Assembly: GCA_009869945.1 (NCBI GenBank)
Contig: WIXG01000333.1
Coordinates: 21,979 to 85,978, forward strand
DNA length: 64,000 bases
Direction: 5' to 3'
DNA from: Mesaphorura yosii
Lineage: Eukaryota > Arthropoda > Collembola > Poduromorpha > Tullbergiidae
Positions 40,601 through 54,800 of this stretch are shown piece after piece (the first letter of the stretch is position 1; every line of letters starts with the position of its first letter). Made by a program: the position numbers and the translations under genes. The notes below the pieces were generated by a model that saw nothing but the letters and a program-made list of their open reading frames with translations, made no database searches and was not told the origin of the DNA.

Positions 40601-43600
40601 TTATGCTAAATAAGGCTTAATATGTATGAATAAAGTGATCTCAAGTGGTGGCAATACATCAAGTGACAATGGTATAGAGTGTGGTTTCCCTCTATTTTGT
40701 GCCAGGAAGGAAATGAACGTGGACGTGGTAGCAGATTTATGAGTCGCAATAATTTCAAATCCCATCTTTTGCATCTTTTCTGTGGCTAAAAGAGGCGCAA
40801 AGTAATAATTTATTCTTTCTATTCCAAAAAGTGAATATGCCCACGAATATTCGCCTTCGCTGTACAATTTCGGCTTGCCTACATTTTGAATGCGGTACAG
40901 AATTCTTATTTTATTAATTTGCACTTAATATGCATCTCAATTAAACCTAATACGGAGTACGAATCGAAAAATCTTTATCGTAATCCCATCTGCGAAGCTA
41001 CTGCTTTAAATGGCCACAGACACAATTAATTGACCACCTCTTAATCTCCGTGTTCTTGAAGCATTTTGGGCAAAAATGATTAAACATCATTAGTCGCCGC
41101 TTGGTTGGGTGTCTGCCCCCAGATCTACATAAATATTGACAAATATTTACATGTCGACTACGCAGCGCAGCAGCAACGTGAGCGACGGCGACATTAAAGG
41201 CCTCGTAAAAAAAAGTGACACCCAGCGATCATTTATTAGCCCTCAAAGTAAAGCACATCGAAACTGGTTCTTGATGCAATGAACTTGTAACTCGCGCCAT
41301 ACAAATTAAACAATAATTACTGAACGAAATCTGTATTCGGTACGCAACTCCACAGCACAAGCACATTTATTTTTACAACGTCGTATAATTATCCTGACTA
41401 ATAAACTCAACACACCCTTTTTGATTTAAATTAAAATGTTTCATTCAACTGACTCCTTCACACGGTAAGGCACAGTGGATTCCATTGAACCAGATCCTCA
41501 TGCGTGATTACCGTTGACGACTGACGAGTGGCTGTGAATGCTTGCTGTCTTGCTTCCTATTGAAAAAATCAATCTGCACCTTCACGCTAGCTACTGACTT
41601 GACTTGACAGAGTCATTGAGTATCAGGTGGAAACAAAACTATATCGTAATTGCTCAGTGGGTCTAAATTCAGACGCCAATACGTAATCTGGAAATGTCAT
41701 TCATTCATTTATTGATTCGACAACAATGTGAACTGCAAATGCGAACAGGGAACAGTTGATTGTTGAAATGACAGTACCCATTGACTTCTGGTCAAAGCAT
41801 TTATGCCAAAGGTGTTCAACACGCAGTATGTAGTATTTGAAACAGAACACAGGCAGACAAATCCCCATTCGTATTAGTCGAATAATAATTGAGATGAGTA
41901 TCTGTTATAGCATTGAAATAGCAAATGATAATCAGAATTATCATTCGACTCAACTCCTACGCTGCTCTATTAATAAGCAACGGCAATTACACCCTTTAAA
42001 TTTAGCACACGCACATGGGTCAATTCGTTCTCAGTTGTCAAACTTTTATCTATTTTGTCCTTATTTAATGCGAGCAGGCAGCGAGCGAGATGTGACTCAA
42101 TGACAATAATTTAATTTTTAGAAAGTCCACATAAGGAAAGCGATCAATGGCCAAGTTAAAATTTGCAATAAATTATAATAATAGAGTGATCATGATCAAA
42201 TTCAAATGTGCAGTCATTCATGCTGTGAATTGTGCTTAGCCCTCTACGTACGCATGCTGATTAGCGACTGCTCGTAAGGGTGAGCGCCTGGTAGTACGAA
42301 ATTTTTGTTCTGCATATCAAAATTCAAGATAAATATCTTCGCATTGCACGTTACACACTTCACTTACTTTCGCAAATCGCATTATTTCCATCTTGAGATT
42401 AAATTTCAACTCGATTGTTATGCAATGGGCATTCACAAAGAACAGAGGATCTGAGAAAAATCCCACTGACCACCAAAATGGTAAAAATGGTCTCAGGGTT
42501 TGTCATCTTTCTAGTTTGCATTCCGGTGTGCAACTCAATCGCTTTTGTAGCGATATCACACGCCAGCAGGCAATAGTAATCCGTCTGTGTCCTTTCCTTT
42601 TCCATGCACGCAGGATTATGAACTTGTACGCTTTTTGAAGTGTCCTGTCGTGACGAGTATGTGACGAGAAATTAAATCATGCATGCAATTACAAATCTAT
42701 GATTTAGGAGTCTGGGCGTGAGTGATTCCTTGAGATGGACTATGCGGACTAATTTTGGATGACTTAACTTAAAATTCACAACATATACTCACATTAATTC
42801 TCACCGCATACTCGGATACGTTTATTGATTTGCGATTCTGCTCGACAGGATGGCGACGATGCTGCTGATTTGATGATCTCATCAGCCACCATCAACAGCA
42901 AACTTCGACTCACAATATCGACGCATTTTGGTCAACTGTCCTCCAACGCAATCAAGTAGTCGAATTTCACGTGTCAGTATAACCGTAGCCTGGTCGCAGT
43001 CGAAACTAAAAAAGGAAATGATGAACGGACGAGTCGCATCCGAACACGAACAACAAACTCAAACCCAAAAGACGAAGGTGTGAAATTGAAGAGTTGGTCA
43101 AAAATCGTCAAAATAAATGTAATCTCCCAGATTCTCACCGTGCAGTGCCAAATAAGTGCAGCAGCCAACGGCGTGATGTTGAAGACGACAGACGAGACCC
43201 ATTATAGTAATCGCTCGATTGAGATGCGCGTGGCTAATCAGGTGTTATTCGAATTGCGGAGATGAGGCAAGACTTAACATGCACTTAGGCATTCACCGAC
43301 GACTTGGCTGCCTCGTTACCTAATTAAAAGTTCATTCGAGTTTCCAATAATTATAAAATCTGGCTGCTTTTCAGTTATTGCAACTTCTCTTTCCCTTTTA
43401 TGCAATTCTGAATTTAAATTCAAATAGTCCTCATGCACGTACTTCGGTTGTTGACAGTGTGACTGCGACATGACACGCATCAGCCGTCAGCAACCGAATT
43501 GCCAAGCCATATCGATTTGACATTGTCTTCCATAAACTGGTATTTGATTTCTTTACATAGGGAATACTGAATATGAATCCAATTACCGGAGCCGAACGTT

Positions 43601-46600
43601 TGACTTGGCGATTGCGAATGAATGAATGAGATGGAATAATGGCAATACTACACGCACCATGAATTTATTTACTTTTACTAAGCGCCCATACGATGAATGA
43701 ATGTGTGGGTTAATTATTTCCTTTGAAAGAGCAGCAGCAATAATGTATGCGAAGAATTATATCATTGTATTACATTTCGCATTACGCAATAATGTGGCAG
43801 CCTTTTAACAGCGCGCGTATTCGCAGAAACAAGTTGCAAGTCTCACATCGTAACGTAAATTCACGAATACAAATGCAAATGCAATAGTAATTAAGAAAAC
43901 GAAGAAAGAAAATGAAAAGTGTTAAAAAAGCAAAGTACATGACAAAGGAAGAACCTGTTGCTCGCTAACAGGGAATAAAATGGGTAGCCATCTTCAAAAC
44001 GCCAAAGCATAAATCTCTGAAATATGACGAGCGGTTGAGTAATTTAATAATTTGTACAGCTGCGGCTGAAATGTAAACATGTTGCATAAAAGACAGTGAC
44101 CGTTACGGGTGAGGAAAAGACTCATTAACTAATTAGTAGGTTTTTAGGTTTACGATACTCGCGACCGGCAGAAGACGATGGGCATTGCGGCAATTAAAAT
44201 GTATTCAATCGAAGTTTTATTGTCACCCGCCCCGTGCGCTCGCTCAAACGACACAAAAATTAAATCAAGCAAGCGTCTTCTTTGCATGATGGCCGGTGGC
44301 CTCGTCTTTTGTAATTATGATATTTTCATTCATAAATGCGCCAAGAGGACAATTAGTCGAAGGACATCTTGCTCAATCGGAAGAAGCCTCTTGTAACTCT
44401 TGTTTCTTGCTCAAGGCTTGAGCAACGCAGTCGTAAAATCCAATCTTAAACTATTGACACTACAAGGGAATGTCCACCCAAATATTCACGTACACACGCA
44501 CGTATTTGGAGTTAACATTCTGTATATCACTTGAAAAGTGTCATAATCGTAACTGCCCATGCCCAATACACCATTACACCATAAGCGTAATTGGACAATT
44601 AATCATTCCAGTACGAAGCACATGCACTCGCAACATGCAAACCAGCTAATTATCATTACAGAGCATTTTAATTGGGTTGTGGGAGTCATAAATGAGTGGC
44701 CAGCCATAAACCAAATTAGAATATCATGTGGTCTAATTCGCACAACACGAGGACATGCATCATCATAAATTTTCCTTCGGTCATAACATTATCGCGATTA
44801 CGCATTATGGATTGAATGGCGAATGTGTCATGATACAATGGCAAAAAGAACAAATTATGGTCCAATAATTAAAACAGATCATGCGTGCGTTTTGTGTTAC
44901 AATGAGAACCCTGTCAGTAAAAGAGTGGTATTAACACTGTTTGCAAATTTATTACCCCCGACGTTGTGGTGGTGGTCGAGGTTTTTACGACTCCTACTCT
45001 TTCTAAATATCCAACTGCACTGCACTGAACATGCTAATTAAAAATTATGGCTTACAACGTTTTAGAAATTGCATCAGAGCAGTGATTGTAATTTGTGGCC
45101 AGTGCTCATTCGACAGAGCAGGATACCGCTTGCCCCGTGCGATATGTAACTCAGAACACGTTTATGTCACGGGCTTGGGCAACAATGCAATTTTACGATA
45201 ATTTGCGAATGGTTATTACATTTACGAGTTGCGAGTAAAAACAATTCGCTAATTCTTTTATTTAAGTTTATATGTTGTTGCGGCGGATAAAAGTACAAGT
45301 CCATTAAGATTAGGCCCGGAGAGTTTGCGAAAGTGATTCGCGTTCATTTCGTTTGAGAATATTTGACAATTCAATTAATAAATACTTTGGGTCACAGTTG
45401 CACAATGCGACTCGCGTCTTGGGCTTGAATTTGGCTATAATTCCCGCATTGCGCCTTATTATTGCAAAAAGAAATGAGTTGACATCCTTAACTCTGTCTT
45501 CTACTTAAAAGTACGACAATCATTTCAGTCACGAACTCACAGAAGCATGTTGGACAACTTGCATGACCTCCGGGTGGACTTGGACATGGACATGACACGA
45601 CTATGCGACTTCCTCAATTCTAACAACTGAACATCGTCAGCGGATTTACGAAATTTCGCAAAGGAAGTCGTAAATGTGTACCCAGTGCTGATACTAACTT
45701 TGAGCACGCAATTCGCAATGCTTGGCCCACTTGGTCAGAGTCATTAATAACCCCTAGCTGCCTCATTAGTAATCGAGTCTTGTTCTTGGTTATCTTTTTA
45801 CTCAATGAATTTGTAACGCAACAGCAACACACATGCGCTGTACGTGCCTGCAAGGACTGTTCAAGCTCAAGCTCTATTTTGTAAACTACAAGCACATGAT
45901 TGCAAGTGACAACGCCCATTATTACCTTAATACCTTCAAGCTGATCAAAGCCTTAAAAGCGCTGCACTGCACTGCTGACTGCACTACCTCTCAAAAACGA
46001 AATGATTGGCATGGTTTTGAAAGCGAAAGCGCCAATAAACAAAATCAGTTTTCACTTTTTAAGGAATTCAATCAAGCCTCTCCTCTCGGACGTTCCTGGA
46101 ATTCTTATCTCGATTTTTATTACAATCTTCACAAATATTGATTTTACCTTTCTTTACACTGATGAGAGCGTGGGCACGAAATTAATTAACTAGAGCCCAT
46201 TAAAATTACGGAGCTCCGAATAAGGGACGAAATGTATCGTGCTGTTTGATGACCCATTGAATCATGGCGGCTTTCTGTCATGTCATAACACGGTTATGCA
46301 AAAGACCAATTTGCCATCGCACACGACATCTTGTTACTGTTAGGACTTAGTTTGAACGGTGATAATATATGAGACAAAATTCGTCGTTAAATTATTTAAT
46401 TATTCAATTTTTATTGCCTTAATTATTTATGAATGAACCTGAATTGAACAATATACGCAAACACTTGAACGTTATACACGTACGTATGCGAAAGCAAACA
46501 AGTATTGTCTGTATTGTATTCCAATTGAATAATGCAAAAGATGCGACGCGATCGCCTAGAAAATGTCATTTGCCGCGGCTTGATCATTAATTTTAATTTC

Positions 46601-49600
46601 AGTGCGAGATCTGCAAACGGCACAGAAGAGACAGAATTGCGTAAGAGACTATTGATTTGTTACGTCGCGATGCGAGTGGAAGGACACAGGACAAGTATAA
46701 CATGCGAGCATGCAGCGAATGATTGACAAAAACTGCCTTATAACTGCGACGCGACAGAAGAAATTGCGTGGTCAATTTGCATGACAAATAGCAATCAAAA
46801 TTCAGAACACAAAAATCGCCATTAAAGTTAAGAATTTGAATATTTTACTCGTCATCAAGATTTACTTATTTCTGATTGAGATTGCTTAACCTGTCACGTC
46901 CGATGCCCTCTGCTTGTGCGCTGATGTCAGGTCAACTTGTTTATTGCGTGCGACTCGTGGGAGCTTCGTAATGTTTGTTTATTGAGGCCAGCTATTGATT
47001 AAATATGATGCGAAAGGCCAGTTTCCGAGAAAAATGAACTACTTTGAACATCTTTCTAAGGCACACGTCGGTAATTAGGCTAATATCTGCTATTAACTAT
47101 TTGAATTTGAATTTGGAAGCCTGAAGATGTAAAGTAAAATGCAAGTACGGTCTCGCTGGCAGATGCGGAGATGCCTCTGTGACACAGTTGTGCAATGCAA
47201 GGCAGGACCGACTCTAGCACAAGATAACGCGAGGTAATTATGAAAGACTTACCTGGTAATAAAAATTTCAATGTGCACAAAGGCAAAAGCTCAGTGATGT
47301 GCTATAAAAAGCGTCGGTGTCTTTATTCCTTTTCAACGGTAATTTAAGCATTTTGGTCATTGCCACGACGCATATGAATACGGGCTTAATTTGCGTAATG
47401 GCGTAATCAATGCTGAATAGTTTAATTTTTCAGCATTCGACTGCGCTTCAAAAGCATGCAGACACTTAATTATCATTATTTTTATCTTCGTACGGACCGA
47501 CTCAAGATTTGTGGTTACTTCTTTACTGCCGTGTGAAATACTAAATCACGGAGTAAAATTAGGAAAATGAGTCTTGATTAACGTTCGTCGCGAAGTACTG
47601 CGCTGTTGCTGGTCGTAGGATCTCAATTGCGGTGCAAACGTGTCTGTTGGCGTGGTCGTATTTGCAACCGTAGACAGATTGGCATACTGGCCTTTAAATA
47701 AGTTCAACAATGACATTCCAACATTCCAAATCTGAGTCACTGAGTCAGTGTACATAACTCAATTCAGGCTTCCTCATTGCATGTGCCAAACCCAAATATT
47801 TTTAATTTGCTTGGTTAGATTCAATCTCAGATCATGACGCAGCGGGTTTTGTCACGTATAATTTATCGCAACTTTTGATTCCCGATTCACCTTCGTAGAT
47901 AAATTGTGACTTTGGACTGGCTGCAGCCGCTGCCGCTTATTGATTTACAAATAAACGTGCGTAACAGGTTCAGCAGCTGAGCGTCAAATGCCAGTGCCGC
48001 AGCACGCAGGCCATATTTTATGTTTTTATGTAACAGTCAAATTTAAATTGGATTTCTTATCTAAGCTCAACTTAGAACTCGCCCAACCTTGAGCCTAAAC
48101 TACCGTTTACTTTTGTCATTCAATGAATTTACTCGTTAAATGCAGTCAAGCCCGAATCTAGTCCAAATTTAATTCGAACACAATTCCACACTAATTTTAT
48201 AAAGAGTCATCCATTCATATGATCAGACTATTAAGCAAACCATGCGCTGTTACTCGTGAGCAGTTGAAGAGTCCATTTCGTTTTCTATTCACTCGCAATA
48301 AATTTTCCGCGTATCACTTTCATTAGTGTAAATTTACCTTGTGCAATATGCAGAAAATGCGAGCCCAATTTTTTGCAGCATGTCCTTCCATATTCCACAG
48401 CTTTTGCTTGCATTTTGTCGCATTTGAGAAACATTTCTTAATTTTCAAAGAAACGTACAATATGCTAATATGCGATTTAATTAAGATAAAGTTTATACTG
48501 TCATTACCTTGCAATTTATTAGCTCTTTGGACGGCACAAGTCCCTGAAAATTTGTGAATATGAATTTAGCAGTAGGAAATGAGAGCATTGAAGTTAGCAG
48601 CAGCACATTGATATACCGAAGCGCAGAGCTAAGACAATACTTTCTCACTTCGCTTGCACAAAAGCGCAGCCGCGGATTGATCGGCTCGGTCAAATCATGT
48701 AGATTTAGCAGCGCTAAATAAATAAATAATGCTAATAGACCTTTCATGCAGTAATTCATTATCAACTTTTGCAACAACTTAAGTATGAAATTATATGCTA
48801 ATGGCAGGTAACGGCGAGGATAAAATTATAAAATTTGTCATTACTCTCACCATCGCGTCCTCATCGGTCGGTGCAATTCTCATAAATTACACGCATATCA
48901 TAATATTTAAATTTAATAAATTCAGAAATGGAACCTTCTTGCAGTATGCGAAGCGTCATTAACATTAATTATCAATAATGATTTCGAATTTTGAAAGAAT
49001 TCTTGAATTCAGGATTGTCTCGTCATCGTTAGCCAGGGACTTTGCACCCGACAAGCGACAAACATATTTTTGATTTATTTTAAGGTTACCCAAAATTATT
49101 ACGCGTTGACTTTACAGATTGAATGGCAAATTGTAGACAATTCCATATTGATTTGAGTGATTATGTGCAGAATTCTTAATGAAAATCGCTGTGTTTTTGA
49201 TGGGTACAAAAGGTTGGGATTTTGAGCAAAAAGCATAAGCATAAAGCAATGATTGATGTACACGGAAATGACCTTGCGAAAAAATGCAAGTTTTGCGCAA
49301 AATATATGCAAAATTCCCTGCAAATTCGTTTGACCAAGCCGATGATGCTTAATTTGTTTTTAATCATTGCAATTAATCAACTAATGGGAGTTTTAGACTT
49401 GTAAATACGAATTATTCGTTTCAAGCTGAATTTACCTCATGCAGCTCTTAGAGCTGTACAAATCAGCATTATTCAACCCCTTTGCTTCAATGCACATGAT
49501 TTATTGCTGTCGCAGGAAAAGAATACAACAGATGATGAATCGCCATCGTGTTAAGCGTCTTCTATCGTATAACCTCTCAAAATCATTCAACGATTCTCGT

Positions 49601-51804
49601 ATGAAGGTTTGCACGCGAATTTTGCAACTTTTTTGAATGGTTTCAAGGCAGACGTTTTATAACTCTTTTGTTGGCATCTCGTATCTTTTATTAGAAGAGA
49701 TAAATTGCTCGAGCTCACGGACGACGATCTACTAACTTCTTCCATCACTTTAGTTCGAACTCATATGAGATTTTATTCTATCTGATTTTTTCTTGACATC
49801 AAAGACACATTTTCAACCGTAAAGCTTAGAAATTAACGCTGACTCGAATTTAAGCCGCGCATTACCTTCACGTAAGTGTTGATACATGTGTTTTAGTAAC
49901 TTCAGTTCAATTAATCAAATTTAACTGATGACACCGTTTTCATTCTCTCTGCTTTTGTTGCTCAAGAGTATTTTAAAGTTTTAGCATCAAAACAAAGCGA
50001 CTAGTGAGCCCGATACGTCACGCAAAGACTATCTTTATAGCACGGAGGTTGATTTCTGATGTTGACGAAATTGGCGGCTTGCATGGTTCAAGATACACAC
50101 GCAAAATCTTACCTGACTTCATGCTGGGCTGAAAGTTAGCTTGGAATTATTTCGCGATTGAACATAATCATTACTATATCGCTGTGTTTATCCGTATTTG
50201 CCGCATCTCCACAGTTTTCAATTATAAAACAAGAGCAAGAACAAAGCTTTGCTTTCACGCTTTTCCCATGTGATTGATAATTATTGTATAGGACACGAAG
50301 CCTCCTCGCTTTTTCCAAGGATTTTTTTTTACAAGATTTGCAATTTTGTACGCACGCGCAAGAAAATTTTCAATGATCCACAGCTGTGTGGTCATGCATC
50401 AGCCACACAGTGCATGTAGCTTTCGACGTGATTGATCAATTTGCGGTGAAATAACTAAGCCAAAATGCTGTCGGTCGGCGACGTGTGCAATTTGACAAAG
50501 TTCAATCAAAGCGTTGCAATGACAAAGAGCGCGATTCTAAAAATCAATAGAAATTGAACCCTATCATATCAGGCAAGAACAATCGGCAGTCATTGTTCTC
50601 GCATTTATTCGACCGGTGTACAGGCAAGTACAAAGGAAAGCGATTGCGAATTCGATTTTATGCAAATAGTACGTGATTTAATAAAGGAGAACTACTGCTA
50701 TTGTTGTTGATGGGCATATTGTTGACGAGATGACGAATGAAACTGAAAGCGTATTAAATTTCAAGTGTGGAATACCCACAAACCCATATGCAGTAATTAC
50801 ACGTACTGCATGCATTCCACTCGGGCTACTAAATATTCTCATCGTCATCTTCACACAGTATTATCATCTCATCAACATCAGCGTCAAGGGGCTGCCTGCT
50901 CACACTTTCGCAGATTAAAAACTGAATCACCATCACAGCCACTTACATCCTTCTTCTTCCTCCACGAGTTATCGCCCAAGTCTTTAATGCTAGCATAACT
51001 TTCACACGGGCTACTGCCCATATTGTATTCACTTGTATGGTGCAATTGCGATTGCGAAACAATCAGACTGGCTTCATCTGAAACTGAAGCTTGATGAGGA
51101 GAACAATGACGAGACGACGAGTAATAGAGACGAGACGCGAGAGCTGAACAGCAATCGAATCAAATATTAAATAATGCGACGAGAGAAAAATCAATCAGCG
51201 AAATAATTCCAATGCTCGAGTAGCTCAAAGATAATACCAGGAATTGACAGACAGACAGAAGGATGAAAATGTGATATGACGACGATTGTGAAATGATAAT
51301 TATGCGTGGGGAGTGCAGGAACGCGAAGAGATTTCGTGTTCTGCTACGTGAGAATGTGAGACGGATCACAAGATCAATTACCGATACAAAAACACGGCAC
51401 CGCACTGCACAACTGCATTGAACGGTGATTACGTTAAAGCGTAGAAAGTGCAGCAGAAACATATGCATGAAAATTGCACGCAATTTGCTTTCTGTTCTGA
51501 AATACAAACATCGTTATGAGTCGTATTTTGATGCCATTGTTGTGCCATGCCGTTGCCGCACCGGCTAATTATAGAATTACATACTTGAGAGCAATGATGG
51601 GCTTGGTGCTTCTCTCCGCTGACACGAAACAAAACAGACAGTATAATCTTCTTGACAAAAGCGTGAGAAACTCTTACACAAGGTAAATGCACGCACACGA
51701 ACGACTCGCCCGAACGAAATTAATTGCAAGGAGCTTAAGCTTGTGTTGACGTAATTATTGAGCCGATTAATTTCGCAAATAGAAAGCGAGCGGCAGCCAG
51801 CGAC
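31640..51804. other. Non-coding tract, no supported gene
   Basis: AT-rich, rich in TAATTA and TGCAAT strings, with no frame above about 108 codons and no domain. Exact octamers occur at 32651, 37941, 43873, 46775 and 50660. Small structured spots are the GC-rich hairpin at 36011-36034, a GTCGTCG/CGACGAC hairpin at 36955-36972, and the ACTTGACTTG doublet at 41597. A 27-codon frame (45547-45630) reads like protein but is too short to judge. Confidence 0.5.
36011..36034. repeat. GC-rich 9-bp hairpin
   Basis: AGCGCGAGC and GCTCGCGCT are perfect inverted repeats around a 6-nt loop (GACAAT), set in very AT-rich DNA and followed directly by a GCAGCTGC palindrome that contains an E-box (CAGCTG). The stem is too short for a microRNA precursor, and there is no U-run after it. 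Confidence 0.4.
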
Positions 51805-51831
51805 TGTGTAATTACAATTTGTAATTACACA
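51805..51831. promoter_or_regulatory. 27-bp palindrome, twin TGTAATTACA sites
   Basis: Two copies of the self-complementary decamer TGTAATTACA are separated by a few bases, so that the whole 27 bp is a perfect palindrome about a central T, with 13-bp arms. TAATTA is the classic homeodomain core, and paired-class homeodomains bind palindromic TAAT sites cooperatively. This is a plausible strong homeodomain site about 5 kb downstream of the 3' end of the minus-strand carbonic anhydrase gene. The target gene is unknown. Confidence 0.45.
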
Positions 51832-54800
51832 CTGTACCATAAATTGATGCAAACAAGTAAACCCAAGCGATATGTGAGGAATGACATTTTAAATTCCAAA
51901 TTTCTATTTTCACTATGAGTTGTTGGATCATCGTTGGACTCCTTCCTCCTGCTCTAAAAGGAAACTTTGCATATGCATGAATGAATTACACGAGCCACTC
52001 GAAAGTGTGATCAAAGGTGACGAGTGTCGCTGTCACTTAAAATGGCGACGGCGATGATCCTCACACGAGGGTAAGCTAGAGATTGAGAGTGGTAGTCAAT
52101 AAAAGTAAAAAAAATTGCCATTCTTTTCATGAATGAATGATTTGTTGATATTTTTGCTTCCTTTTTGGACCACGGGAGCACCACATCAACCAAGACCAAA
52201 CCGCCGCAGCATAAGCTAAGGCAATGACAATTAAAAAACCTTATATGAAGCTGAAAGTTTATACCAAGCACACGCACTGCTCACACGGTGGCCGAGTGAG
52301 AGTGACAAAAGTTTGTCACATTAAATCAGTGTGAAATTACAGGATGGTACAACTTGCATGCACGACTTATATGGAACTTTTCTTGAAACTGATTTTTATG
52401 AATGAGCGTACCCAGCACAGCAATCCTTACGTATGCAAAGACTTTAATTTTCTAAATTGCACACACTCGATTTGGTTTCAATATTTATATAGTAGTTTTG
52501 TCTGTTTTCTCGCAATTGTTCGATCAACCTTGGGTTTTGTAACAATCTTCTCGAATGCACTTCAATAATTTTAACGAAGTTGGGACGAAAGACAGATCAT
52601 GATTGATACACATTAATTCTTCGATTCTCAAACTTAGTAATTACACGGTTCAAGTTGATAAGGACTTGATTGTGTTGCCTAACTTTCGCTTTTAGGTTGT
52701 GCATTGTGCCTTGTACTATTGACATTAACTCGATCATCATTTCTATCTTACAATAATTTTAATTAAACATAAGATCCAGCTCGAAACCACTTCAAATGTA
52801 ACCAGTAATTAGAATTTTATTAATTGACTTTCAATCTTTATCTAAAGTAAATGCTCATTCAATTTGATTTCACAAATAGTGAACTAATGATAATATGATC
52901 TTATCGTGCAACCTGCAATTTGGTATGCAAATAAGTTTAATTTGCTACTGTCGCATACAATTAATCTGTGTCATGTCGGTCAGAGTTGCGTTGGCGCATG
53001 TGACCCGAAATTTTCTCCACGCAATTTGATTACTGAAAAATTCAGACCATTCAGCAGTCAAGCAACTATTGCCGGTTTTTGTAGGACACCGCTCGCCACT
53101 TCAATTTGGGGTTGCGATTTAACTTCCTTCGAACTCAGGCTAAAGACCAATAATTTCAACTCATCCACGAAACCCTATGCCTCTGTTGCGTTAAATAGTG
53201 TCGTTTCATGGCTGGCTGAGCATGTAAGTGAGTGTAAAGGCGCCAACTGGCTCGGTTTTCAAGACATAGCAGAGATTGAGCAAATTAACACGGCATATAA
53301 AATCGCGTTATCTTCACACTATCGCTTACAAGAATAATTGGGATACGTTGAAGAACGCGATAAACAAGATGCACAGCGCGATGATACGGCCTGCTGATTC
53401 CGCAAAGCAAGAATTCCCCAACAAGCAAACAGCGCATCGAGTGCAGGTTGTCCTAGTGCACGTGAAGTTAGGATGTACGTTGGATTGGATAGTTACCCAA
53501 TTTAAATAATCTTAATTTTGATTTCTTCAAAGTTGTAACGCCACACTCCCTTTTGCATTTTACTTTTTGACTTAAATCGTCAAGTACTCGATTCAATTTT
53601 TCAATCCTTCAATTTTGTTTGAAAATTGAGCTGATGCAAATGAGTGCTTCTTGTCTCACGTGTGGAACGATTGTGATCAATGGCACATTGCCATTCCTTG
53701 CCGCAGCCGCAGCCGCAGCAGTGATGAGTCTTGTTCGTAAATGGTTGATACCCAATCTGAAGCGTAATCAGACACCACAGGAGATCGAATTCCGCACATT
53801 TATGCAGCACTTTTCTTCTTTATGACGAAGTAACTCATATTCACTCATTATAAATAAAGTCTCGAAGACAATTTTGACTGATTCAAATGCAAACACCATT
53901 ACGTTGGCTGATAGGATGACACAACATACGAACGCGTGGTAATTTATTTTCCTTTTTACATTTTTAATCATGTGTACGTGCAAATGTCTTAATTCTGAAA
54001 TTGCCATCTAAATCATCGCGCAGGTCCAAACGCTGCCAATCCCACTGGGCCATTCGCTAATTGAATTTGTGGCACTTTGTATTGCGCAAAAAAAATTCAG
54101 ACAAGTACGAGCCTAGGCATTACAATCACAAAATGTCAAGACTACGTTACTCAAAATTCAAGATGGCTCAGCACAATTTTAGGCGAGCCGAGGACATGGC
54201 GGTGAGAATGTAATGACGAGACGACTTGCGTATTCGCAAAGTAAACAATTATTAATATTCTAAAAGTGAGGTTTGATAAACATTTTATATGCAGATTGTC
54301 ACTGCCACATTGTCGCGTGAACGTTGACGTCTGGTGAAGGTTTCGTTGGGTCTGATGCATGAATGCCAAATTCGACGTAGAAAAGTAAACACTCAAAAAT
54401 ATGAATACGAGTTTTATGCCAAATCGCATTGCACTTTAATGCCCATTTTGGCCATTCATCATCGTCACACTTCTCACTTCTCCAATGTGGTGGCCGCTAA
54501 AGCTGTCGGCTGGCTACGAGCAGCAAAAACGAAGGCTAAAATTGTTCCTCGAAGTGATATGTTAGCACCAAGTTTCTACAATATTTATTCAGCATTATTT
54601 ACATTTATATAATTACCGACGGATTCTGTGCTGATGATTTGTATTTAAGTTCGCATTGAAAATGGTCGCGACGGCATACCAGCAGTGACATATTTTTGCA
54701 TCTTCTTTGGTTCTTTCCCAAGAATCCAATCGGTGATCGCTTGGTTCACGTAACGGCTTCTTTGATTCTCGAGAATTTCTACATCTTCGGTTGCATAAGA

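Noticed and set aside
45547-45630. 27-codon ATG frame rich in Asp and Leu
   Set aside because: It is too short to separate from chance and owes its open reading to small internal repeats of GGACATGGACATG type.
52906-53337. 143-codon frame on the plus strand
   Set aside because: It starts with a non-ATG codon and has no recognisable family pattern and no splice or promoter support.
53701-53721. GCAGCC repeats encoding an alanine run
   Set aside because: This is a simple repeat in a frame with no other support.
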